A DNA stretch of 19,312 nucleotides, from contig JAFVTJ010000010.1 in the NCBI GenBank assembly GCA_017503305.1, forward strand, positions 1 through 19,312, in the 5' to 3' direction. The translations under genes and the position numbers were made by a program. Below the pieces are notes generated by a model, which was not told the DNA's origin, did no database searches, and saw only the letters and a program-made list of their open reading frames with translations. Position 1 is the first letter of the stretch. Each line of letters begins with the position of its first letter. Shown here piece by piece: positions 1-6,526 of the stretch. This DNA comes from Clostridia bacterium. GTDB taxonomy: Bacteria > Bacillota_A > Clostridia > Oscillospirales > Acutalibacteraceae.

Positions 1-150
1 GCAAACCTCTTTACCGTTTCGGTTATACTAATTGCAGGTATCGGCGGTATGGCAATGAAGATTGGCGAAGTAACACTTACCGCAATCGCTTGCGCGCTTA
101 TTCTTGGTATTATAGTAAATATCATTCTTCACAGAAAGGAAAAAGAGTAA
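1..150 (+). CDS. uraA: Uracil permease (UraA-type NCS2 transporter), C-terminal end only
   Basis: This is the 3' end of a gene that begins before the window: 49 codons in frame 1, then TAA at 148-150. The residues form a hydrophobic final membrane segment (rich in Ile, Ala, Leu, Gly) followed by a short basic tail, HRKEKE. That pattern fits the last helix and cytosolic tail of NCS2 nucleobase permeases, which import uracil by proton symport. The assignment rests mainly on context: the stop codon overlaps the start of upp by one base (TAATG), and uraA-upp is a common uracil-salvage operon in Firmicutes. With only 49 residues another NCS2 permease cannot be excluded. Confidence 0.6.
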   Translation, partial: ANLFTVSVILIAGIGGMAMKIGEVTLTAIACALILGIIVNIILHRKEKE

Positions 151-797
151 TGGAGATGAAAAATTATAGCAACGTAACTATTTTTGACCATCCGCTTATT
201 AAGCATAAAGTTGCTATTTTGCGTAACGAAAAAACAAGCATGAAGGAATTTCGTGAGCTTATTGAAGAAATAACAACCCTTATGACCTATGAATCCTTGC
301 GCGAAGGTGTGCCGACTGTTGAGGTTGACGTTAAAACCCCGCTTGAAACCTGTAAACAGCAAATGGTAAAGGATAACGGTATTGCCATCGTTCCGATTCT
401 TAGAGCAGGTCTTGGTATGGTTAACGGTATTCACGTGCTTTTCCCGTCGGCTCGTGTTGGACATATTGGTATGTACCGCAACGAAGAAACCTTAGAGCCT
501 TGCGAATACTACTGCAAGTTGCCTGAAGGCATTGAGGACAAGCTTGTGCTTGTAATCGACCCAATGCTTGCTACAGGCGGTAGCGCTATTGATGCTATTA
601 ACTCCCTTAAAAAGCGCGGCTGCAAGAACATTAAATTTATGTGCATTATCGGCGCACCCGAGGGTGTTAGCCGTTTGGCTGAAGCTCATCCTGACGTTCA
701 GGTTTATGTTTCTACCTTAGATAGACAGCTTAACGAAAACGGATATATTCTCCCAGGCCTTGGGGACGCTGGCGACCGTTTATTTGGTACAAAATAA
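150..797 (+). CDS. upp: Uracil phosphoribosyltransferase
   Basis: This cytosolic enzyme converts uracil and PRPP to UMP plus diphosphate (pyrimidine salvage). The 215-residue product is close to the family's usual length of about 208-210. The PRPP-binding loop DPMLATGGS lies at residues 137-145. The conserved segment RAGLGM is at 85-90, and the uracil-binding C-terminal segment [13 protein letters not shown] closes the protein at 203-215. The reading frame stays open upstream to position 90. The ATG at 150 was chosen because it follows an AGAAAGGA Shine-Dalgarno sequence by about 8 nt, overlaps the upstream stop, and gives the family length; a second ATG at 156 is also possible. It should be co-transcribed with the permease gene. 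A strong terminator follows directly. Confidence 0.96.
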   Translation: MEMKNYSNVTIFDHPLIKHKVAILRNEKTSMKEFRELIEEITTLMTYESLREGVPTVEVDVKTPLETCKQQMVKDNGIAIVPILRAGLGMVNGIHVLFPSARVGHIGMYRNEETLEPCEYYCKLPEGIEDKLVLVIDPMLATGGSAIDAINSLKKRGCKNIKFMCIIGAPEGVSRLAEAHPDVQVYVSTLDRQLNENGYILPGLGDAGDRLFGTK

Positions 798-806
798 TAA
801 AATGAT

Positions 807-835
807 AAACCGCAGGCTTCGGCCTGCGGTTTTGC
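807..835 (+). terminator. Intrinsic terminator after upp
   Basis: A perfect 11-bp stem (807-817 with 822-832) closes on a stable TTCG-type tetraloop and ends in a short T-run. It lies 10 bp after the upp stop and just before the promoter of the next gene, so it separates the two transcription units. Confidence 0.9.
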
Positions 836-864
836 TTGATTTTAATATTAGGGTTTGATATAAT
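836..864 (+). promoter_or_regulatory. Sigma-A-type promoter for the MFS transporter gene
   Basis: TTGATT at 836-841 and TATAAT at 859-864 are separated by exactly 17 bp, and the pair sits immediately after the upp terminator. Transcription should start near 871. This bears on the start of the next gene, because the upstream in-frame TTG (836) and ATG (863) fall inside the promoter. Confidence 0.75.
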
Positions 865-892
865 GCGTGAGGATATAAACGGTGGTGATATA

Positions 893-2107
893 TTGAATAA
901 ACTTACATCTAAAAGGGATATAAATTTTCTCACCTTTCTTTTTGCATTAACCTATATGGTAAGCTATATTACACGCATTAACTACGGTGCTATTATAGTA
1001 GAAATGGAAACTGCCACAGGCATTTCTAAAAGTATGCTTTCAATGGCGCTTACTGGCAGTTTTATAACCTATGGCACAGGTCAGGTTATAAGTGGAATTA
1101 TTGGTGACAGAATTTCGCCGAAAAGACTTGTAAGTATAGGACTTTGTGTTACGGTTTTAATGAATCTTGCCATTCCGTTTAGCGAAAGCCCCTATTTAAT
1201 GCTTGCTGTTTGGTGCATTAACGGCTTTGCGCAAAGCCTTATGTGGCCGCCGCTTGTTCGCCTTATGACAACGCTCTTGTCGGCTGAGGATTATAAAAAC
1301 GCCGCGACAAAGGTTTCGTGGGGCAGCAGCTTCGGTACCATTGCGGTTTATTTGCTTTCTCCGGTGTTAATATCAATTTCGGGTTGGAAATCGGTATTCT
1401 TTTTCTCGGCGTTATTAGGCCTTGTTATGATATTTATCTGGAATAAATTTTCCTATGAAATTGGGATTAAAAAACGCGAAAAGCAGGAGGTTGAGGTTGA
1501 CAATTCAAAAAAATATCGCCTTTTAACACCGCTTATGCTTTTTGTTTTGTTTGCAATAGTGCTTCAGGGTATGCTTCGCGACGGCGTCACAACCTGGATG
1601 CCTTCCTATATTAAGGATACCTATAATTTGGGCAACACCATTTCAATTTTAACAGGTGTTGTTTTACCGGTATTCAGCATTTTCTGCTTCGGTATTGCAA
1701 CAAAGCTTTACCAAAAGGTTTTCACAAACCCCATAACCTGCGCTTGTTTGTTCTTTTTTGTGGGCACTGCATCGGCACTTGGCATATATATCCTTGCGGG
1801 CAAAAGCGCAATTTTATCAATTTTGTGCTCGGCAATATTAACCGGTTCTATGCACGGCGTAAACCTTATGCTTGTTTGCATGATACCGCCCTATTTTGAA
1901 AAGAGCGGTCGAGTTTCTACTGTTTCGGGCATTATAAACAGCTGCACCTATATCGGTAGTGCAATTTCAACCTACGGTATTGCAATTTTATCCGAAAAGC
2001 TTGGTTGGAATTTTACCGTTTTAGTTTGGATAATAATTGCAGCCTTTGGCGCGCTTATTTGTTTCCTTTGTAAAAGCAAATGGAAAAGGCGTTTTGCAAC
2101 AAAATAG
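893..2107 (+). CDS. MFS transporter, organophosphate:phosphate antiporter (GlpT/UhpT)-like
   Basis: The product is a 404-residue inner-membrane transporter with about 12 hydrophobic segments. The first helix carries the SYITRINYG-type motif, and there is a loop-2/3 signature, GxxGDRISPKR, near residues 65-75. The helix-4 sequence NGFAQSLMWPP is typical of GlpT/UhpT-like (OPA) carriers, which exchange phosphorylated metabolites for phosphate. The substrate cannot be named from sequence. TTG at 893 is taken as the start: GGTGGTG at 881-887 precedes it, and the alternative in-frame starts at 836 and 863 overlap the promoter, so they would be at or upstream of the RNA start. The gene has its own promoter and terminator and is therefore monocistronic. 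Confidence 0.88.
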   Translation: MNKLTSKRDINFLTFLFALTYMVSYITRINYGAIIVEMETATGISKSMLSMALTGSFITYGTGQVISGIIGDRISPKRLVSIGLCVTVLMNLAIPFSESPYLMLAVWCINGFAQSLMWPPLVRLMTTLLSAEDYKNAATKVSWGSSFGTIAVYLLSPVLISISGWKSVFFFSALLGLVMIFIWNKFSYEIGIKKREKQEVEVDNSKKYRLLTPLMLFVLFAIVLQGMLRDGVTTWMPSYIKDTYNLGNTISILTGVVLPVFSIFCFGIATKLYQKVFTNPITCACLFFFVGTASALGIYILAGKSAILSILCSAILTGSMHGVNLMLVCMIPPYFEKSGRVSTVSGIINSCTYIGSAISTYGIAILSEKLGWNFTVLVWIIIAAFGALICFLCKSKWKRRFATK

Positions 2108-2120
2108 ATAAAAATATAAC

Positions 2121-2157
2121 GGTCGTTTTCCAAAACAACTGGGGAACGGCCTTTTTT
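2121..2157 (+). terminator. Intrinsic terminator after the MFS transporter gene
   Basis: An 11-bp stem with a few G-U pairs (GGTCGTTTTCC at 2121-2131 with the complementary arm at 2141-2151) is followed by a T6 run at 2152-2157. It ends the transporter transcript 14 bp after its stop codon. Confidence 0.85.
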
Positions 2158-2204
2158 GTCGGTTTTTTACGCTCCTTTTTAAAAAGATGTCGGTGAATGT
2201 CGGT
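2157..2204 (+). repeat. Three TGTCGGT repeats upstream of the tail-protein cassette
   Basis: TGTCGGT occurs at 2157-2163, 2188-2194 and 2198-2204. The last two form a direct repeat, ATGTCGGT, with a 10-bp period. The first is 31 bp upstream of the second, about three helical turns, so all three would face the same side of the DNA. They lie between the MFS terminator and the Shine-Dalgarno site (2236-2245) of the tail-protein gene. I could not find a convincing -35/-10 pair here. A regulator-binding site or a remnant of an integration site are both possible. Confidence 0.4.
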
Positions 2205-2250
2205 TTATTTTGGTACATAATTAGAGTATCAAAATAAAAGGAGGGTTTTT

Positions 2251-3663
2251 ATGATTTGTGTTGAAGTACATTCAAATAACGTATTAGCTTTGAGAAGCGA
2301 TACTTTAAGCAATGCAGTTTCAGACAGCATAAAACACGAAACGATTAAATTTTTATTTCCCGATAATTGGAATAATTATCAAAAAACCGCCGTTTTTTCG
2401 GCCGTAGGCGTAGAGCCTATTAACGTTCTACTTTGTGAAGAAAACCCATTGTGTCTTTCTAAGGATGAATGTTACATTCCATTTGAAGTTTTAAAGGGCG
2501 ATTGCTTTGAGGTTTCGGTTTTTGGGGTTTTAGACGAAACCCTTGCCACCACAACTAAGGAGCAAATTGAGGTTTTACAAAGCGGTTATACTTTAGGTGA
2601 CCAACCAAGCGAGCCCACCCAAAGCGAGTATAGCCAAATTCTTCAAATGGTGATTGACACCAAGCAAATTGCGCAGAGTGTGCGTGATGATGCTGATAAT
2701 GGCGTTTTTAAGGGCGAAAAGGGTGAGAAAGGCGACAAGGGCGAAGAATATTCGCTAACCGATACCGACAAGGCCGAAATTGTACAAGAGGTTGAAAGCA
2801 AAATAGAAAACCTTGAAACCGATGTAGAAACTATCAAGCAGGGCTATGTCACTTTGGATTATATTGAAAATACATATCCCGATGCACAAACGGTTGACCG
2901 CAGAATTGCGGAATATGACCTTACCGTGCAAGAAACCTATGCTACTAAAAAATACGTAGACGACGCCGTTGCTTCAGGTGGTGTTTCGCAAGAGTATGTA
3001 GATAATGCGATAGGCGCTCTTGAAGATGATGTTGCGTATCTAAGCACACACGCTGCTACCAAGCAATATGTTGCCGATGCCATTGCTTCAAGTGGCGGTG
3101 TTTCAAGTTGGAATGACCTTACTGACAAGCCTTTTTATGATGAGGGAACTAAAACCGCTACATTGGATTATGCAAATCCCCCTGCGGTTGGAGTAGATTT
3201 AATGGGTGATGTTTTATACAAAGTTACTGATGATATATTGACCGAAGTAGACATCAATAATACTACTATTTCACTTTCGGGTACAATTGGCGGTATAGAT
3301 ACTAATTTTTCGCAAGAGTTAAATGTTGATACAGCGATGGCGGCAGTTTCATTTACTTTTGGTACGGTATATCAATTTAATTATGAAGTGAACGGAACAG
3401 AAGTTGCGGTTATGATTGGGGCTGTTACACAGACAGGTGAATTTGAAGAATTGGGTATGACTTTTAATATTCTTGAAACGGGTACTTATGTATACTATTC
3501 GTTTATGAGTGGCGAAGGAACCATAAATTGTATATCGTTAGAATATGCCGGTGAGTTAAAAACTCTTGATATTAAATTTATACCAAATGAACTTTACACC
3601 GAAATCGATCAAAGAATTGAAGAAAGTATCGGCGATATTGAAACTTTGTTAGGGGGTATATAA
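2251..3663 (+). CDS. Phage tail/baseplate-like protein (BppU-like N-terminus, collagen-like and tail-fibre repeats)
   Basis: The 470-residue product resembles Firmicute prophage tail-tip proteins. Residues 1-110 match the usual N-terminal fold of these proteins as I recall it (segments KFLFPDNWNNYQKTAVFS and SVFGV), which anchors them to the baseplate. A short collagen-like stretch, GEKGEKGDKGEE, lies at 155-166, followed by acidic probable coiled coil. Three fibre repeats of the type YATKKYVDDAV, YVDNAI and AATKQYVADAI occur at about 230-280, and SSWNDLTDKP at about 285-294 is common in phage fibres. The remainder is beta-rich and not assigned. A strong AAAAGGAGGG Shine-Dalgarno sits 5 nt before the ATG. 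The stop codon directly abuts the next ATG, so the two genes are coupled. No capsid, packaging, lysis or integrase gene is nearby. Confidence 0.8.
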   Translation: MICVEVHSNNVLALRSDTLSNAVSDSIKHETIKFLFPDNWNNYQKTAVFSAVGVEPINVLLCEENPLCLSKDECYIPFEVLKGDCFEVSVFGVLDETLATTTKEQIEVLQSGYTLGDQPSEPTQSEYSQILQMVIDTKQIAQSVRDDADNGVFKGEKGEKGDKGEEYSLTDTDKAEIVQEVESKIENLETDVETIKQGYVTLDYIENTYPDAQTVDRRIAEYDLTVQETYATKKYVDDAVASGGVSQEYVDNAIGALEDDVAYLSTHAATKQYVADAIASSGGVSSWNDLTDKPFYDEGTKTATLDYANPPAVGVDLMGDVLYKVTDDILTEVDINNTTISLSGTIGGIDTNFSQELNVDTAMAAVSFTFGTVYQFNYEVNGTEVAVMIGAVTQTGEFEELGMTFNILETGTYVYYSFMSGEGTINCISLEYAGELKTLDIKFIPNELYTEIDQRIEESIGDIETLLGGI

Positions 3664-4905
3664 ATGAGTATTGCAACCGAAATTCAAAGGCTAGCACAAG
3701 CAAAAGCCGATATTAAGACCGCCATAGAAAACAAGGGTGTAACAGTCGGTGACGGCACTATAGATACCTTTGCTTCAAAGATAAGCGAAATAACAGGCGG
3801 TGGCGGTGGTGGTATTCCCACAGGCTACCATAGTGTTACATTTAAGAATGGGGATAACGTGATTTTTGAAAGGCTTGTTTTGAGTGGTGACGATTGCCCC
3901 GACCCTTTAACACAAGGACGAATTGAAACACCCACAAAGGAAAGCACACCACAATATAATTACACACATAGCGGTTGGACTTCCGTTGACGGTGGCATGG
4001 CTGACAGTAACGTATTAAAGAACATAACCGAAGATAAGGTTGTTTATAGTGCTTATACTGAAAGTGTACGCACCTATACCGTTACTTTCTATGACGAGGA
4101 CGGCACAACTGTATTAAACACCGAGCAAGTGGCTTATGGTGGTACCGCAACCTATACACCGCCCAAAAAAGACAATTATATGTTTGTGGGTTGGACACCC
4201 GAACCCACCAATATTACAGGCAATTTAGAATGTGTTGGTGCTTGGCAAGAAAGTTATTCCTTTGCTGCCGCTTCGTGGGAATACATAGCCCAACTTGCTG
4301 AAAGCGGTCAAGCTTCAAAGGCATTCTCGGTTGGGGATACGAGAACTGAAACCATTGACGGCAGTAATTTCACATTAGAAATCATAGGCTTTGACCACGA
4401 CACCATAACCGACACGGGCGAATTAGCAGGAATTACTATATGGATTAAGGACTATACAAAAACATTAGTTACCACTTCTGCAGTTAAATCTACTTGGTAC
4501 GACAACTTGCATACAACGTATGAAATACCAATATTTAATTTGTTAAGTAGTGAATTGCAAAGCGTTATCAAATCGGTAACAAAAGAATACATTAAAGAAC
4601 CTAATGGATATTCCGAAAGAACCTGTACGGCGAAAATTTGGAGTTTGTCTGCTGCGGAAATAGGTGTCGAAAGAGGAAAATCCAATGTAGAAGAAGGCAC
4701 AATCTATGAAAAGTTTGCTAACTATCCAAGCAAAACATACAACAACAGTTCTTATACATATTCCGATATTAAAACGGGTAAGAGATATTGGTTGCGAAGT
4801 TTTTATTGGCAGAGCGCACCTATGAATGTAAGTTCCGCAGGGGGTCTTGGTCATTCCACCACTTACAACTCACAAAGTTATGTTTGTCCGTGCTTCTGCG
4901 TATAA
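3664..4905 (+). CDS. Tail-fibre-like protein with InlB-like repeat and DUF6273/C-lectin-like end; candidate DGR target
   Basis: Residues 1-44 of 413 are the helical start MSIATEIQRLAQAKADIK, common in Firmicute phage tail proteins, followed by a Gly6 linker. A Listeria-Bacteroides (InlB B-type) repeat covers about 136-194, with key motifs TVTFYDEDG, VAYGGTATY and FVGW. Residues about 200-413 look like a DUF6273/formylglycine-enzyme-like C-type-lectin domain, with FSVGDTRTETIDG, IIGFDHDT, ITIWIKD and the terminal YWLRS...CPCFCV pattern. In proteins of this type the stretch between YWLRS and the last residues can be rewritten by a diversity-generating retroelement. Here 379-406 is rich in NNY codons (CTT, GGT, CAT, TCC, ACC, ACT, TAC, AAC), as expected after adenine mutagenesis of AAY template codons. 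The gene abuts its partner without a gap and ends just before a strong terminator. Host binding or cell-surface display are both possible roles. Confidence 0.8.
   Translation: MSIATEIQRLAQAKADIKTAIENKGVTVGDGTIDTFASKISEITGGGGGGIPTGYHSVTFKNGDNVIFERLVLSGDDCPDPLTQGRIETPTKESTPQYNYTHSGWTSVDGGMADSNVLKNITEDKVVYSAYTESVRTYTVTFYDEDGTTVLNTEQVAYGGTATYTPPKKDNYMFVGWTPEPTNITGNLECVGAWQESYSFAAASWEYIAQLAESGQASKAFSVGDTRTETIDGSNFTLEIIGFDHDTITDTGELAGITIWIKDYTKTLVTTSAVKSTWYDNLHTTYEIPIFNLLSSELQSVIKSVTKEYIKEPNGYSERTCTAKIWSLSAAEIGVERGKSNVEEGTIYEKFANYPSKTYNNSSYTYSDIKTGKRYWLRSFYWQSAPMNVSSAGGLGHSTTYNSQSYVCPCFCV
4783..4905 (+). other. Candidate DGR variable region (VR) at the 3' end of the tail-fibre gene
   Basis: This segment runs from the YWLRS codons to the stop codon. 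Its central part (about 4801-4881) encodes residues where related lectin-like tips vary. The invariant-looking GC-richer end, about 4882-4902 (encoding VCPCFCV), is where an initiation-of-mutagenic-homing sequence would sit. The call is inferred from position, fold and codon pattern. No template repeat or reverse transcriptase is visible in the window. Confidence 0.4.
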
Positions 4906-4907
4906 AG

Positions 4908-4946
4908 AAAAAAACCTTACGAAGTAATACTTCGTAAGGTTTTTAA
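4908..4946. terminator. Bidirectional intrinsic terminator between convergent genes
   Basis: A near-perfect inverted repeat has the core stem ACCTTACGAAG/CTTCGTAAGGT. It is flanked by an A-run at 4908-4914 and a T-run at 4940-4944, giving a T-tailed hairpin on both strands. It lies between the tail-fibre stop (4905, +) and the LicD-gene stop (4947, -), so it can end both transcripts. Confidence 0.9.
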
Positions 4947-6509
4947 TTATTGTACTTCGTCGTTAAGTTCAAAAGCGTGCTTGCGCATATTTGTTACACG
5001 CACGGGCGGAATGGTGTCATAGCTTTTGCCGTAAACGGTTTTAAGCATATAATCATATTCGCAAGGAACGGGCATTTGCTCGCCTTCGAAATCTATGTAT
5101 ACAGGTTCGCCAAAAAAGCTTGTCGGGAATACTTTTTTATAATAGGGATAGTAGCTGCAAAGGTTAACGGCATATTTGTGGTTGCCGCCGTAGAATTTTT
5201 TCATATTTCTAATTGCAAATTTTTCTATCCAACTGTTTTTAAGGAAGGGTAAAATCATACGTCCTAAAATACGTAAGGGCTTTTTCTTTGTTCCAACCGA
5301 ATAGCCGGTTTTCATAAACAAAAGTCTTCGTGAAGCCTTAACGCAAATATTAGCAATGGCAAATTTTAAACCTGCGGGGCGATTCCAATAATCAATGGGG
5401 AAAATATCAACGTAAGGGCCGTTGCACCTTGAAAGCTTGGTAACCTTGTGTTGAATATAGGGCGTTTTTCTTACCAACTGCATTTTGCCACCCAAAACCC
5501 AGTGTTTAGGGTTGTTTTCAAGTGCATCAAAGTTAAGCTCCGGCGGGATTTTACCTTCCTTGGCTAATTCTACCAAGCGGTCGTAATCTTCACGCAGCAT
5601 AGCAATATCCACGTCGTCATCCCACGGAATAAAGCCATTATGGCGCACTGCACCCGAAAGGGTGCCTTCGGTTAAATAAAAGCGAAGGCCTTGTTCATCC
5701 AAGAATTTTTTGGTTAAAACCAAGGTTTCAAGGGTGTATTTTTGCAAGCCCTTTACAAAGGTGGCGCGTTCTTTTTTACGGTAGTAAAAGGGGTCGTTAA
5801 TAAACATATTGGGATTGTCGGTGCCGTATTCTTCAATAAGAGCTTGCAAAGCGGCATCGGTATTTTGGGTCCCCTTTTCTTGATATTGCTCCATAAGCTC
5901 AGAAAGGCGCACTTTATGGAAAATAGAATAAACAAAGTCCTCGGTAAAGGTGCGGTTAAAGCTAAAGCTGCCACCTTCTGTTAAAAGGGCTTCGGTAAGG
6001 GCGTGGCAGATTTCGTCGCCCGTAAATTCGGGAGCGGGGATTTTTAGAACGTCCTGAATAAACAATAATTGTTTAGAAACAGCCGAAAGTGGCTCGCCAC
6101 GGCAAATAACGCTTGCAACGTCGTTAAAGCGCTCAAACCAAGGTGCTTCTTCGTGAATTTCATAGGTTTTTATCTCGTTCCAAATTGCTTTGCAAAGTGC
6201 GGGAAGGGTAGCCAAGAAGAGAGCGGCTTCGTTTAAATCAAAAAACTTGGCGGCCTTTTTCATAAAGGGCGCACAGGGTGAGCCTTTTAATGAAGAATGT
6301 ATTTTTTTAATACTTTTTGCAGCTTGGGGCAACCCGTCATCCTTTTCGTCACCGCGAAGGTATGGCATAATGTTTTTGAAAATAATGTTGAGATTTGCGC
6401 GAATGTCGCATTTTTGCTCTTGGGTGGCGGTGGCGTTAAGTAAAACGTCTACACCCGAATGAATGGCAATAGCACAAAGCAAATTCTTTTGTTCGATTTT
6501 TGTTATCAT
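4947..6509 (-). CDS. LicD-family phosphotransferase with a residual iron-ADH helical domain
   Basis: The C-terminal half (about 255-520 of 520) is a LicD/fukutin-type nucleotidyltransferase-fold domain. Its signature is EGTLSGAVRH then NGFIPWDDDVDI at about 281-302, with the acidic cluster D297-D299 plus D301, and VDIFP further on. LicD proteins transfer phosphocholine or similar phospho-alcohols from CDP donors to surface glycans or teichoic acids. Residues 1-230 align with the helical C-terminal half of the iron-ADH part of the next gene upstream, but the NAD-binding Rossmann half is absent and no metal ligands are evident. The ATG at 6509 was chosen because GGGTGA lies 8 nt upstream; the GTG at 6521 is embedded in that site. 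This is the last gene of the five-gene operon. It is a tandem paralogue of its neighbour with long identical DNA tracts. Confidence 0.88.
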   Translation of the reverse strand: MITKIEQKNLLCAIAIHSGVDVLLNATATQEQKCDIRANLNIIFKNIMPYLRGDEKDDGLPQAAKSIKKIHSSLKGSPCAPFMKKAAKFFDLNEAALFLATLPALCKAIWNEIKTYEIHEEAPWFERFNDVASVICRGEPLSAVSKQLLFIQDVLKIPAPEFTGDEICHALTEALLTEGGSFSFNRTFTEDFVYSIFHKVRLSELMEQYQEKGTQNTDAALQALIEEYGTDNPNMFINDPFYYRKKERATFVKGLQKYTLETLVLTKKFLDEQGLRFYLTEGTLSGAVRHNGFIPWDDDVDIAMLREDYDRLVELAKEGKIPPELNFDALENNPKHWVLGGKMQLVRKTPYIQHKVTKLSRCNGPYVDIFPIDYWNRPAGLKFAIANICVKASRRLLFMKTGYSVGTKKKPLRILGRMILPFLKNSWIEKFAIRNMKKFYGGNHKYAVNLCSYYPYYKKVFPTSFFGEPVYIDFEGEQMPVPCEYDYMLKTVYGKSYDTIPPVRVTNMRKHAFELNDEVQ

Positions 6510-6526
6510 TTTAAAATTCACCCATT

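Noticed and set aside
129..933. Several - strand open frames opposite upp and the following junction
   Set aside because: They mirror the codon structure of upp, cross its terminator and the next promoter, and show no protein-like composition.
2251..4905. A complete prophage or a DGR locus in the window
   Set aside because: Only two tail-tip genes are present; no reverse transcriptase, template repeat, integrase, capsid or lysis gene could be seen on either strand.
6507..6521. GTG at 6521 as the start of the shorter LicD gene
   Set aside because: The GTG is part of the GGGTGA Shine-Dalgarno-like site that serves the ATG at 6509; only four residues are affected.
6510..6526. A frameshifted Rossmann half belonging to the shorter LicD paralogue
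   Set aside because: Only 17 bp lie between the two LicD genes, so there is no hidden coding sequence for it; the missing part is truly absent.
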